Below, piece after piece: positions 1 through 8,909 of a DNA stretch of 64,000 nucleotides (positions within the stretch are counted from its first letter, which is position 1; every line of letters starts with the position of its first letter). Source of the stretch: Mesorhizobium sp. M2D.F.Ca.ET.226.01.1.1 (GTDB lineage: Bacteria > Pseudomonadota > Alphaproteobacteria > Rhizobiales > Rhizobiaceae). The notes beneath the pieces are model-generated. The model searched no databases and had not been told where the DNA came from. It saw only the letters and a list, made by a program, of their open reading frames with translations. The DNA lies in assembly GCF_004022705.2 (NCBI RefSeq), contig NZ_RZOY02000003.1, positions 310,001-374,000 of the forward strand, read 5' to 3'. The translations under genes were made by a program, and so were the position numbers.

Positions 1-1
1 G

Positions 2-595
2 ATCGATACCGAGCTGATCGCCGGCCTGCTTATCGATCACGGACCGGCATTCGATGGCGACAGCTTCGTGACCAGCCACGTCGATGACGAGTTGCTCGAT
101 GCCTGGCGCCGGATGCTGCGGCTGCTCGACCGGCCGGCCGACATTCCGGTTCTCGCGCCCCTGCTCGAACGCGAGATCGCGTTCCGCCTGTTGCAGGGCC
201 CGCAAGGCGAAAAGCTGCGTCAGCTGGCGCGCGCCGACGGCCGTCTGTCGCAGATCCGCCGCGCCACCGCGTGGATTCGCGCGCATTACAACGAGCCGAT
301 CAATGTGTCGCGACTGGCCGAACTCTCGCATATGAGCAACGCCGCCTTTCATCGCCACTTCAAGGCGGCGACGGCGATGAGCCCGATCCAGTATCAGAAG
401 CAACTTCGCCTCTTGGAGGCGCGCCATCTGCTGATCGCGCAGCCCGGCAACGCCGCACAGGTCGCCTTCAGCGTCGGCTATGAAAGCGCCTCCCAGTTCA
501 GTCGGGAATATGCGCGCCAGTTCGGCTTGCCGCCCGCGCGTGATGCCGCACGGCTGCTCGCCAGGGGCGAAGCGGCTGCGCTGGAAGTCGACTGA
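2..595 (+). CDS. AraC-family transcriptional regulator (5' truncated by window edge)
   Basis: The frame is open from base 2, so the true start lies outside the window. The C-terminal ~100 residues form the double helix-turn-helix DNA-binding domain of AraC/XylS regulators. The first HTH contains INVSRLAELSHMSNAAFHRHFK; the second contains AQVAFSVGYESASQFSREYARQFG, the family signature. The preceding ~90 residues resemble the AraC_N type effector domain ([29 protein letters not shown]). It should be a cytoplasmic DNA-binding activator or repressor. Targets cannot be read from this end of the locus. A GTG at 68 is an internal codon and not a convincing start because the homology begins upstream of it. 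Confidence 0.9.
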   Translation: MDTELIAGLLIDHGPAFDGDSFVTSHVDDELLDAWRRMLRLLDRPADIPVLAPLLEREIAFRLLQGPQGEKLRQLARADGRLSQIRRATAWIRAHYNEPINVSRLAELSHMSNAAFHRHFKAATAMSPIQYQKQLRLLEARHLLIAQPGNAAQVAFSVGYESASQFSREYARQFGLPPARDAARLLARGEAAALEVD

Positions 596-613
596 AACGG
601 CTTGCGCCGTCCT

Positions 614-687
614 TGGTTCCCGCTCATGGATTCGAACCACGATTCACGCCTTCAAAGGGCGCTGTCCTACCATTAGACGAAGCGGGA
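614..687 (-). tRNA. tRNA-Gln (anticodon TTG)
   Basis: Read on the minus strand this folds into a complete 74-nt cloverleaf. The acceptor stem is TCCCGCT/AGCGGGA with U1-A72, the pair expected for glutamine tRNA. The anticodon stem is GCGCC/GGCGT with loop CTTTGAA (anticodon TTG), and the T arm has TTCGAAT. The CCA end is encoded (614-616). It lies 18 bases after the stop of the AraC gene, on the opposite strand. Confidence 0.95.
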
Positions 688-719
688 AAACCGACCGGTC
701 AAATAGGCCTTCGCGAACG

Positions 720-756
720 AAAAATAAAAAGCCGCATCGTCGTCCAACGCGGCTTT
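720..756 (-). terminator. Intrinsic terminator of the DUF882 gene
   Basis: An inverted repeat AAAGCCGC (728-735) / GCGGCTTT (749-756) has a 13-nt loop. On the minus strand it is followed by a T-rich run (complement of 720-730). It sits 18 bases beyond the stop of the minus-strand DUF882 gene. Confidence 0.75.
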
Positions 757-773
757 GGTCTCAGGCAGGATCG

Positions 774-2630
774 CTATTTCGTCTGGAAACGGGCGACCGA
801 CAGGAACTTGACCGCGTTGCCGCTGAAGCGGCTGGCATCTTGCATCTCGCCATCCGTTTGGAAGCCCGCTGTATACACCTCGCTCGGCGGCGTATGCACG
901 ATGTTATAGGCATAGCGCGGCGCTGTCGTCGGGTCGGAGACCGAAGCGATGTTGACGCCGCTGCCCAGTGCCCAGCGCGCGGCCTGCGGCGGCGTCGCCA
1001 CCACCATGGCCTTCGGTCCCGGTTTCAGATCGTGGGCGGATGCCCTGGACTCCTTGGGCGTCGTCTTCACGCCGCCGCCGATCGCCTGTGCCGGATCGGC
1101 GCCTGCCGGAAGCGCGGCGATGGCCTGCCGCGGCGAGGCCGCATCGACGCCCGCCGGGTCGTTGAAAGCCGAGCGCGGTTCCGGTTGCGTCAACGACGCA
1201 AGCTGGTATTCGGCGCCGGCGCCGCCGGCCTCGACGGTTGCATTGGCTTGTTCGAGAACGGCCTTGACCTCGTCCTGCTTGCCGGGCTGTGGCCGGGCGG
1301 TCGGCAGCACGGAGAACGCGTCCGTCGCGCTCTTGTCCTGCGAAGCGGTTTCGGCCAGCGCCAGAAGCACGTTCTTATCCTTCGACGCCAGTTCGGCCGG
1401 CGTCGAGCGGTCGGGACGCCAAGTCGGCAGCGGAATATTGTTGACCGCCACCTGCGCCGGATCGGCGTTCGCGGCGTCCGTCGCGCTGGCTGTGCCGAAG
1501 GGCACCTTGTCCGGCACGGGTGCCTGCGCCGTCGAAACCGCCTGCTCCGTCGTCGCCGAGGCATCGGCCATGGCGAACGGCACGTTCTGCGGCGCCTGCT
1601 TGCCGACATCGACCTTCGGCCGCGGCGCGAAATCGGGCAGTGGGACTTCCTTGGGCGGCAGCGCGGCGATGATCGTCTCGGGCGTATCCTGCTGCGGCTC
1701 CGAATCGTCGGCGCTGTCATCCGCGACCTGCGGGACGTTGGCGCGCTTGGCATCCTTCGGCGAAACGATCGCGATGCCTGGAAGGTTGCTGTTGCGGGCC
1801 GTGGCGGCGCTGGCGACCTGGACCTGCGTCACGGCCTTCTGCTGCGGCGCCGGAGCGCTTTCATCGGCGTCGTCGTCGGCCTCGTCGGCCCCGCCGCCAC
1901 GGAACCAGGCAAACAGGCCGCCGGACCGCTTGGTCGAGCCGCCGGCACTGGCGAGCTCGATATTGGGCGTGCCGGCCCCCTTGCGCGCCTGATAAGCGGC
2001 CAGAGCCTGCTCATAGCCAGGCAGCGGGCGGCCGTCGCTCGGCACATGCAGCGTCTTGCCATTGGGGAACAGGCTGACCAGTTCCTGACGGCTGATGCCC
2101 GGCCAGTGGCGCACATTGCCGACGTCCATGTGGACGAAGGGCGAGCCGGAGGTGGGATAATAGCCGACGCCGCCGCCCTGCATCTTGAGGCCGATGTTGC
2201 GCAGCTTCTTCAGCGGCACGCCGGGGATGTAGAAGTCCATCGCCTTGCCAAGCATGTGCTGGCTTTTCTCGGCGACACCGCGGCTGCGCGAACGCAGCAT
2301 CGCGTTGGTCGACGGCGAGCGGTAACCGCAGACGACCTGGATGTAATCGGTCGCGCCGGCTTCGCGATAAGCTTCCCAGACGAGGTCGAGGAGCCGCGGG
2401 TCCATCTTCGTCGGCTCGTTGCGGCGCCAGTCGCGCAGGATGATATTGATCTTGCGCAGGCCTTCCGGATCGTAGCGACCATTGCGCTTATAGACGATCT
2501 CGGCCTTTTCATGCGTGTGCAGGTGATAGAGCTTGAGCGTGCGAACTTCCGCCCTGGCGCCTGACATCGCCGCGGACAGAAAGCCGACGGCCAAAATCAC
2601 AAACGTCAGCCACCTCGGCCAGACGCTCAT
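774..2630 (-). CDS. DUF882/YcbK-like M15-family envelope protein with long low-complexity tail
   Basis: The N-terminus MSVWPRWLTFVILAVGFLSA is a signal peptide or signal anchor, so I start at the ATG at 2630; a TTG at 2717 would add 29 charged residues. Residues ~30-190 are the DUF882 (Peptidase_M15_2) fold, with the zinc-ligand motifs SQHMLGKAMDF and FVHMDVGNVRHW, and GYRSP. Family members are periplasmic, related to D,D/L,D-carboxypeptidases, and presumably act on peptidoglycan. The remaining ~400 residues are Ala/Pro/Asp-rich with repeated PLPxxRP-like segments and no recognised domain. Monocistronic, with its own terminator. A candidate CtrA box lies ~125 bp upstream. Catalytic activity is inferred from retained zinc ligands only. 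Confidence 0.85.
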   Translation of the reverse strand: MSVWPRWLTFVILAVGFLSAAMSGARAEVRTLKLYHLHTHEKAEIVYKRNGRYDPEGLRKINIILRDWRRNEPTKMDPRLLDLVWEAYREAGATDYIQVVCGYRSPSTNAMLRSRSRGVAEKSQHMLGKAMDFYIPGVPLKKLRNIGLKMQGGGVGYYPTSGSPFVHMDVGNVRHWPGISRQELVSLFPNGKTLHVPSDGRPLPGYEQALAAYQARKGAGTPNIELASAGGSTKRSGGLFAWFRGGGADEADDDADESAPAPQQKAVTQVQVASAATARNSNLPGIAIVSPKDAKRANVPQVADDSADDSEPQQDTPETIIAALPPKEVPLPDFAPRPKVDVGKQAPQNVPFAMADASATTEQAVSTAQAPVPDKVPFGTASATDAANADPAQVAVNNIPLPTWRPDRSTPAELASKDKNVLLALAETASQDKSATDAFSVLPTARPQPGKQDEVKAVLEQANATVEAGGAGAEYQLASLTQPEPRSAFNDPAGVDAASPRQAIAALPAGADPAQAIGGGVKTTPKESRASAHDLKPGPKAMVVATPPQAARWALGSGVNIASVSDPTTAPRYAYNIVHTPPSEVYTAGFQTDGEMQDASRFSGNAVKFLSVARFQTK

Positions 2631-2754
2631 GTGAAAATGCCGCCCGTTTTTGTGTCGTTCGACTTTGTTCAAATCAAATGGCCTTGCAGGCTGCCGTTTG
2701 TCCCCGGACTTGACCAAACGGATGTGTCGCTTTCACATCCGAATATCGATCCTA

Positions 2755-2773
2755 ATGGTTAATCATCGTTTAT
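2755..2773 (-). promoter_or_regulatory. Candidate CtrA box upstream of the DUF882 gene
   Basis: On the minus strand the sequence reads ATAA-N7-TTAACCAT, one mismatch from the alphaproteobacterial CtrA consensus TTAA-N7-TTAA. It precedes a cell-envelope gene, a common CtrA target class. This is a motif match only. Confidence 0.3.
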
Positions 2774-3009
2774 TGAAGCCGAAATGCGGTAACACCGTGG
2801 CGATATCCCGTCAAAAATGATGCACAGCATTTCGTGGTAAACCGCTGGTTTAGATCAAGAATCCGGCCCCGGCCAGAACACGATCTGTTACCGTTAGCGT
2901 TAATGCGTGATCCGCCGCAACCCTAACCGCTGAAAACCTTGGATTTTCAGTTCAAAAGCGACATTTTGACTCGGATTTTACGCGGGCAGGCTGGTTCGAG
3001 CCTTGCCAA
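2774..3009. other. Intergenic region between the DUF882 and sigma-54 regulator genes
   Basis: This AT-richer stretch separates two minus-strand genes. It contains a short dyad CTGAAAA/TTTTCAG (2930-2950) just downstream of the regulator stop, too short and without a T-run to be a sure terminator, and a GACTC (GANTC, CcrM-type) site near 2967. I see no ORF or RNA gene in it. Confidence 0.5.
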
Positions 3010-4557
3010 TCAGGAGGCGAGCCGGTCAACTCGACCCGCTTCAGGATCAATGCCATATTCCTTCAACTTGCGGTAGAGCGTCGAGCGGCCTATGCCCAAT
3101 CGGCGGGCGACCTCGCTCATCTGACCGTTGTAATGATCGATCGCGAGCTTGATCATCTCGAGCTCGACGTCGGCCAGCGCCCGCACATTGCCGCGCTCAT
3201 CGAGCGCCCGAAGCGTGCCGAAACGCGGCTGCAACGTGGCTGGCGCCTCACCTTCGGATGAGGCGGGCCCTGTTGCATGAGCAACGGTCTCGTCCGCCTG
3301 CGGAAACACATCCGCAATCGTCTCGGCGGTAGCGGATGCCGGTCCGGCTTCGAGATTGACCGTTCCTTCCACCTGCGCCCGGATTTGCGGGAATTCCTCT
3401 TCGGTCAGAACATCGCCCTCGGCCAGTACCGAGGCCCTGAACACCGCATTTTCGAGCTGCCGGATGTTGCCCGGCCAGTCATAAGCCTGCAGCATGGCAA
3501 GCGCTGACGGCGATATGCCGGCAAGGCGGCGGCGCGGATCAGCCGGGGCGACCTTTTCCATGAAATGCCGGACCAGGTAGGGAATGTCGTCGCGGCGGTC
3601 GCGCAGCGGCGGTACGAAGATTGGATAGACGTTCAGCCGGTAGAACAGGTCCTCGCGGAACTTGCCGTCCTTGACCTGCTGCAGAAGGTTCCGATGCGTG
3701 GCCGAGATCAGCCTTATATCGACCTTCATGGTCGAGCGGCCGCCGACCGGATCGACCTCGCCCTCCTGGACCGCGCGCAGCAGCTTGACCTGAACATCGA
3801 GCGGCAGGTCGCCGATCTCGTCGAGGAACAACGTGCCGGAATTCGCCTCGACGAATTTGCCGGTATGCTTCTCGGTGGCGCCGGTAAACGAGCCCTTCTC
3901 ATGACCGAACAGGATCGATTCGACCAGATTGTCGGGAATGGCGCCGCAATTGACGGTGACGAAGGGTTTTGAGCGCCGGTCGCCGCCGCCCTGGATGGCG
4001 CGCGCCACCAATTCCTTGCCGACGCCTGACTCGCCCTCGATCAGGATCGGGATGTTGGAGACGGCCGCTTTCTGGCCGAGGCGTATGACCCGGTCCATTG
4101 CCGGGCTGCGCGCGATCATGTCCTTGAAGGTGAGATGACCGCCGCCGCGCCGCCGTGACGCGCGCTTCATCTCGTCCTCGACGGCCTCGACCTTGAGCGC
4201 GTTGGAGATCGCGGTCTGCAGCCTGTCGGGCGAGGCCGGCTTGACGACGAAGTCGAAGGCGCCGTGCCGCATCGCCGAGACGACGGTCTCGATGCCGCCT
4301 TGAGCCGTCTGCACGATGACGGGGACGTTGATGGCGCGCTCGCGCATCGCCTTCAGCACGCCGATCCCGTCGAGGCCCGGCATGACAAGATCGAGAATGA
4401 CGACCGAGACCTCGCGGGCATTCGGTCCGTCGAGCACCTCGAGGCCGGCATTGCCGCTGTCGGTGACGATCGCTGTGTGGCCGAACTTTGTCAACGCGGC
4501 CTCGACCAGCCGGCGCTGCACCGGATCGTCATCGACTATGAGTATGGAACCTGTCAT
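3010..4557 (-). CDS. NtrC-class sigma-54-dependent response regulator
   Basis: 515 aa from the ATG at 4557, which places the start directly before the receiver strand MTGSILIVDDD. Receiver domain 1-120: acidic pocket DDD (9-11), phospho-acceptor D56 in VVILDLVMPG, K106 in VVKPAS. AAA+ domain ~145-385: Walker A GESGVGKE (~174-181), the sigma-54 contact loop GSFTGA (~222-227, a conservative variant of GAFTGA), Walker B LFLDEIGD. A Fis-type HTH is at the C-terminus (MSEVARRLGIGRSTLYRKLKEYG). It should activate sigma-54 promoters when phosphorylated. No sensor kinase lies nearby, so the partner is an orphan kinase elsewhere. Alternative upstream starts up to 4629 exist but would add residues before the receiver fold. 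Confidence 0.93.
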   Translation of the reverse strand: MTGSILIVDDDPVQRRLVEAALTKFGHTAIVTDSGNAGLEVLDGPNAREVSVVILDLVMPGLDGIGVLKAMRERAINVPVIVQTAQGGIETVVSAMRHGAFDFVVKPASPDRLQTAISNALKVEAVEDEMKRASRRRGGGHLTFKDMIARSPAMDRVIRLGQKAAVSNIPILIEGESGVGKELVARAIQGGGDRRSKPFVTVNCGAIPDNLVESILFGHEKGSFTGATEKHTGKFVEANSGTLFLDEIGDLPLDVQVKLLRAVQEGEVDPVGGRSTMKVDIRLISATHRNLLQQVKDGKFREDLFYRLNVYPIFVPPLRDRRDDIPYLVRHFMEKVAPADPRRRLAGISPSALAMLQAYDWPGNIRQLENAVFRASVLAEGDVLTEEEFPQIRAQVEGTVNLEAGPASATAETIADVFPQADETVAHATGPASSEGEAPATLQPRFGTLRALDERGNVRALADVELEMIKLAIDHYNGQMSEVARRLGIGRSTLYRKLKEYGIDPEAGRVDRLAS

Positions 4558-4716
4558 GACTGTTTGAGTTGTCCGCCCGAGAAAATCCCCATGGATCATC
4601 TTGGCACAGGGTTCTAAATAAGGTTTCAAAAAACCCGGTGAACGAATTCCTTAGGATTTGACCGGCTTTTCCTTTCCCTTTGATTCTGGCCCCTTGGTTC
4701 AAAAAAGGTATCGTTG

Positions 4717-6552
4717 ATGCGCATGATGTTTGGTCAGCGGCTTGCGGCGTCGTCCGGACAGGGCGCGGCGGAGCTTGGCGACCTGCCGGAGTGGAATCTC
4801 GCCGACCTCTATTCCGGCATGGAAGCGCCGGAGTTGAAGCGCGACATCGCCAAGGCCGCCAGCGACGCTGTCGCCTTCGAAACCCGCTGGAAGGGCACGC
4901 TGGCCGCGGAAGCCGGGCGCGGCGCCGCCGGCCGGCTTGGCGAAGCGCTGCAAGCCTATGAGGCGCTCGAGGAACTGATCGGCCGCATCGTCTCCTATGC
5001 CGGCCTCGTCTATGCCGGCAACACCGCCGATCCGCAGCGCGCCAAGCTCTATGGCGACGTCCAGGAAAAGATGACGGATGCGAGCGCCCATCTTCTGTTC
5101 TTCGCGCTCGAGCTCAACCTGATCGACGACGCGGCGATCGAGAGCGCGATTGCCGCCGACAAGGCCTTCGGCCACTACCGGCCTTGGGTGCTCGACCTCA
5201 GGAAGGACAAGCCGTATCAGTTGGAGGACCGGGTCGAGCAGCTATTCCACGAAAAGTCGGTAACCGGGCGCGGCGCCTGGAACCGCCTGTTCGACGAGAC
5301 GATGACCGACCTGCGCTTCGACATCGACGGCGAGGAGCTGACGCTGGAGCCGGCGCTTAACCGGTTACAGGATTCGGATGGCGAAGTGCGCCGCCGGGCC
5401 TCCGAGGCGCTGGCTTCGACCTTCCGCAAGAACCTGCGCACCTTCACGCTCATCACCAACACGCTCGCCAAGGACAAGGAAATCTCCGACCGCTGGCGTG
5501 GCTTCCAGGATATCGCCGACTCGCGCCACCTCGCCAACCGCGTCGAGCGCGGCGTGGTCGACGCGCTGGCCGCGGCCGTGCGCGAGGCCTATCCGCGGCT
5601 GTCCCACCGCTACTACGCGATGAAGGCGCGCTGGCTCGGCCTGGAGGTGATGAACCACTGGGACCGCAACGCGCCGCTGCCGGAGACGCCGCAGGCGGTG
5701 ATCCCTTGGGACGACGCCAGGGACACGGTGCTCTCCGCCTATCAGCGCTTCTCGCCGGACATGGCCGAAATCGCGCGCGGCTTTTTCGATCGCAGATGGA
5801 TCGATGCGCCGGTGCGGCCGGGGAAATCGCCCGGCGCCTTCGCCCATCCGACCGTGCCTTCGGCGCATCCTTACGTGCTGCTCAACTATATGGGCAAGCC
5901 GCGCGATGTGATGACGCTGGCGCATGAGCTCGGCCATGGCGTGCACCAGGTGCTGGCCGCCGGCCAGGGCGCGCTGATGGCCTCGACGCCGCTGACTTTG
6001 GCCGAGACAGCATCAGTCTTCGGCGAGATGCTGACCTTCCGCTCGCTGCTGGAGCAGACCGGCGACAAACGCGAGCGCAGGGCCATGCTCGCCCAGAAGG
6101 TCGAGGACATGATCAACACGGTCGTGCGCCAGATCGCCTTCTACGAGTTCGAGCGCAAGGTGCATGCCGAGCGCAGGAATGGCGAGTTGACCTCTGACAG
6201 GCTCGGCGAATTCTGGCTGGAGGTGCAGGCCGAGAGCCTGGGGCCGGCGATCAGGCTGCGCGAGGGCTACGAGGTCTTCTGGACCTACATCCCGCACTTC
6301 ATCCACTCGCCCTTCTACGTCTATGCCTATGCCTTCGGCGACTGCCTGGTGAACTCGCTCTACGCCGTCTATCAGAATGCCGAGCGCGGCTTCCAGGAGA
6401 AGTATTTCGAGATGCTGCGAGCCGGTGGCACGAAGCACCACTCCGAGCTACTGGCGCCCTTCGGCCTCGATGCCACCGATCCCGCTTTCTGGCAGATCGG
6501 CCTCGGCGTGATCGGCTCGCTGATCGACGAGTTGGAGGCGCTCGACAAGTGA
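4717..6552 (+). CDS. pepF: M3-family oligoendopeptidase F
   Basis: 611 aa zinc metallopeptidase of the M3 family that cleaves short peptides in the cytoplasm. The zinc motif HELGH is at residues ~403-407 (MTLAHELGHGVHQ), followed by the downstream Glu-bearing helix (LAETASVFGEML) typical of M3. N-terminal helices 30-200 match the oligoendopeptidase F N-domain. I prefer the ATG at 4717 over the TTG at 4714 because AAAGGTA lies 7-8 bases upstream. Length is normal for the family (~600). Single gene, divergent from the NtrC-class regulator, with no operon partner. Confidence 0.93.
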   Translation: MRMMFGQRLAASSGQGAAELGDLPEWNLADLYSGMEAPELKRDIAKAASDAVAFETRWKGTLAAEAGRGAAGRLGEALQAYEALEELIGRIVSYAGLVYAGNTADPQRAKLYGDVQEKMTDASAHLLFFALELNLIDDAAIESAIAADKAFGHYRPWVLDLRKDKPYQLEDRVEQLFHEKSVTGRGAWNRLFDETMTDLRFDIDGEELTLEPALNRLQDSDGEVRRRASEALASTFRKNLRTFTLITNTLAKDKEISDRWRGFQDIADSRHLANRVERGVVDALAAAVREAYPRLSHRYYAMKARWLGLEVMNHWDRNAPLPETPQAVIPWDDARDTVLSAYQRFSPDMAEIARGFFDRRWIDAPVRPGKSPGAFAHPTVPSAHPYVLLNYMGKPRDVMTLAHELGHGVHQVLAAGQGALMASTPLTLAETASVFGEMLTFRSLLEQTGDKRERRAMLAQKVEDMINTVVRQIAFYEFERKVHAERRNGELTSDRLGEFWLEVQAESLGPAIRLREGYEVFWTYIPHFIHSPFYVYAYAFGDCLVNSLYAVYQNAERGFQEKYFEMLRAGGTKHHSELLAPFGLDATDPAFWQIGLGVIGSLIDELEALDK

Positions 6553-6901
6553 CGGCAGTAACAGCGCGAGCATCGGCCTCAATAATTTAGCCGGAATGCA
6601 TATTAGCAAGGCTCTATTCTTGCCCTAAATAGCGGTTCTTGAATAACTCTCCGGCGCATTTTCCAACTAGCTTTCGACAAGCCATATGATAGCGTCCGGC
6701 CCCAAGCTCAGCCGGACGCATCGCGCAGGCCAGAGATGGCCGGTCGCGGCGCCACGGCGGATGCGATGATGGCCGTCGGTCCGGACAAGACCGAACGCCG
6801 ATGGCTCGATTGAAGCCGGCGGTTCCGACCACGGAACCTTGACGATCCTCGGCAAGCTCGCCTTTCCGGGCCTCGGCCGACAGATCGGACTGGAGAGTGA
6901 A
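6553..6901. other. Intergenic region after pepF with two dyads
   Basis: 349 bp without a convincing ORF. It contains a perfect 8-bp dyad GCGTCCGG/CCGGACGC (6692-6719, 12-nt loop) and a 6-bp dyad GGTTCC/GGAACC (6821-6838). Neither is followed by a T-run, so I do not call them terminators. An in-frame TTG at 6839 for the next gene is less likely than its ATG at 6902. Confidence 0.5.
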
Positions 6902-7606
6902 ATGAGCACTTTCTTCTACATGCTCCTGGCGTTCGTTGTGGGTATCCTGGTTGGCTGGTTCATCTGGGGCCGCCTGCGCGGCGAGCTCGACAGTCTGCGT
7001 GGCGACCTCGACCGCACGCGAAGCGAGCGCGACAGGCTGCGCGCCGGTACCGATCAGTTGAAGGCCGAGCTCGATGCCTGCGGCCGCGCCCGCGCCGATC
7101 TCGAAAGCCGGCTACGCAACACGCCGACCGCCAAAGCTGGCGCCGACAAGGCCGCCACGCCGGCGCCGGCGGCGCTGATGTCGACCCCGGCAGCTGCGAC
7201 AAAGGCGGCGCCCGCGAAGCCGGCCGCTGCAAAGAAGCCGGCGCCAGCAAAGACCGCGGCTGCGGCGAAGCCGGCGGCCAGGGCCGCCGCGCCCAAGAAG
7301 GCGGCAGCCCCTGCGGCAAAGAAGGCTGCGGCGCCGAAGGCAGCGACAGGCAGGGCCGACAATCTGCGCCGCCTCATCGGCATCGGTCCGGTCAATGAAA
7401 AGCTGCTCAAGGCCCAGGGCGTCACCACCTACGCGCAGATCGCCGCCTGGACCGATGCCGACGTCAAGCGCATCGAAGAGGTGCTCAATTTCGACGGCCG
7501 CATCGCGCGCGAGAAATGGATCGAGCAGGCAAAATTGCTGGCTGCAGGTGACGAAGCGGAGTTTGCCAGGCAGTTTCCGACGGCTGGAACCGCAAGCAAC
7601 ACCTGA
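6902..7606 (+). CDS. Membrane-anchored protein with Ala/Lys/Pro linker and C-terminal helix-hairpin-helix domain
   Basis: 234 aa from the ATG at 6902, preceded by GGAGAG. Residues 1-25 (MSTFFYMLLAFVVGILVGWF) form one transmembrane helix. Residues ~26-75 are a charged coiled-coil-like helix (LRGELDSLRGDLDRTRSERDR). Residues ~80-165 are an Ala/Lys/Pro repeat resembling histone H1-like or TolA-like linkers. Residues ~168-230 are a helix-hairpin-helix domain (NLRRLIGIGPVNEKLLKAQGVTTYAQIAAW) of the kind annotated as predicted H3TH flap-endonuclease-like (COG3743). The architecture suggests a protein that could hold nucleic acid or a protein partner near the membrane; that function is inference. 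The Lys-rich linker could also bind DNA non-specifically. Confidence 0.8.
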   Translation: MSTFFYMLLAFVVGILVGWFIWGRLRGELDSLRGDLDRTRSERDRLRAGTDQLKAELDACGRARADLESRLRNTPTAKAGADKAATPAPAALMSTPAAATKAAPAKPAAAKKPAPAKTAAAAKPAARAAAPKKAAAPAAKKAAAPKAATGRADNLRRLIGIGPVNEKLLKAQGVTTYAQIAAWTDADVKRIEEVLNFDGRIAREKWIEQAKLLAAGDEAEFARQFPTAGTASNT

Positions 7607-7763
7607 GCAACCAAGCTGGTTGGCGGCAAGGCGGCGTCCCCACGGGCGCCATCTTTGTTTTTGGGCCACGACCGCCTTTGCGCCGCCCGACGCCGCTCTC
7701 TCGATTGCACCTCGCCGGCCCCCCATATAGAGCGATCGACTGAATTGTCCGCTTTCAAGGCTC

Positions 7764-8909
7764 ATGTCCCTGCCCGCAGCCATTTTCCGCAACGACGAGA
7801 GCGCGCGTCAGCTGGTGTTCGACCGCCCGCACGAGATCATTCTCGCGCGCACTGCGGAGGAGTTCCTGCCGGCGCTCGAGCGAGCTCAGGTCGCCTCCGA
7901 CGCCGGCAAATGGCTGGCCGGTTATTTCTCCTACGAGGCCGGCTACCTGCTCGAGCCTAAGCTGGTGCCGCTGCTGCCCGAAGGCCGCCGCGCGCCGCTG
8001 GTTTGTCTTGGGGTCTTCGACGAGCCGCTCGAAGAGGCGGTGCCGCAAAATGCAGGGCTTGCCAGCAACGGTCCGATCTTCGATGCCAGGGCGACATGGT
8101 CGGCCGAGGACTATGCCGGCCGTTTCGCGCGCCTTCACGATCACATCCGCAAGGGCGATTGCTATCAGGGCAACCTCACATTCCCGGTCCAGGCGCAATG
8201 GTCTGGCGATCCGCTCGCCGCCTTCGACGCGCTGACCGGACGCCAGCCGGTGAAATATGGCGCGCTGGTCTCACTCGGCGATCCGATCGTCCTGTCGCGC
8301 TCGCCCGAATTGTTCTTCGAGATCGATGCCGAGGGCATGATCGAAACGCACCCGATGAAGGGCACCGCGCCGCGCGGCGCGACCAAGGCCGAGGACGCGC
8401 GGCTGAAGGCTTTCCTGCGCAACGACGAGAAGAACCAGGCTGAGAACCGGATGATCGTCGACCTGTTGCGCAACGACATCTCGCTGATCAGCGAGGTTGG
8501 CACGCTGGACGTGCCGGAACTGTTCCGCGTCGAGTCCTATCCGACCGTGCACCAGATGGTGAGCCGCGTGCGGGCGAAGCTCCTGCCCGACATCGGCATC
8601 CGCCAGGTCTTCGCCGCGCTGTTTCCCTGCGGCTCGATCACCGGCGCGCCGAAAATCCGCGCCATGGAAATTCTGCGTGAGCTGGAGGACGCACCGCGCG
8701 ACGTCTATTGCGGCGCCATCGGCTGGATCGCGCCGGGCGGCAGGATGCGCTTTTCAGTGGCGATCCGCACCATCTCGCTCTTTGCCAATGGCGAGGCCGT
8801 CTACAATGTCGGCGGCGGCGTCGTCTTCGATTCCACCGCCGAGGAGGAGTATAAGGAGTGTCTGCTGAAAGCGCGCTTCGCGACGGGAACGGTGCCGGCT
8901 TCGAGCTGA
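7764..8909 (+). CDS. pabB: Aminodeoxychorismate synthase component I
   Basis: 381 aa member of the chorismate-utilising family. It converts chorismate with ammonia or glutamine nitrogen to 4-amino-4-deoxychorismate for folate synthesis. Key motifs are PMKGT (the PIKGT-type active-site segment near residue 197), DLLRNDIS, and the GSITGAPKIRAMEIL chorismate-binding segment. It is shorter than E. coli PabB and lacks much of the N-terminal tryptophan-binding-like half, as in many alphaproteobacteria. The 3' end overlaps the next gene by 52 bp, so the two are translationally coupled and together cover the two pABA-specific steps. No glutamine amidotransferase (PabA) is adjacent. Confidence 0.93.
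   Translation: MSLPAAIFRNDESARQLVFDRPHEIILARTAEEFLPALERAQVASDAGKWLAGYFSYEAGYLLEPKLVPLLPEGRRAPLVCLGVFDEPLEEAVPQNAGLASNGPIFDARATWSAEDYAGRFARLHDHIRKGDCYQGNLTFPVQAQWSGDPLAAFDALTGRQPVKYGALVSLGDPIVLSRSPELFFEIDAEGMIETHPMKGTAPRGATKAEDARLKAFLRNDEKNQAENRMIVDLLRNDISLISEVGTLDVPELFRVESYPTVHQMVSRVRAKLLPDIGIRQVFAALFPCGSITGAPKIRAMEILRELEDAPRDVYCGAIGWIAPGGRMRFSVAIRTISLFANGEAVYNVGGGVVFDSTAEEEYKECLLKARFATGTVPASS

Noticed and set aside
480..2564. 694-codon plus-strand open frame
   Set aside because: Antisense to the DUF882 gene. It is Arg/Gly-rich with no domain, and the minus-strand frame has signal peptide and zinc motifs. High GC makes such shadows common here.
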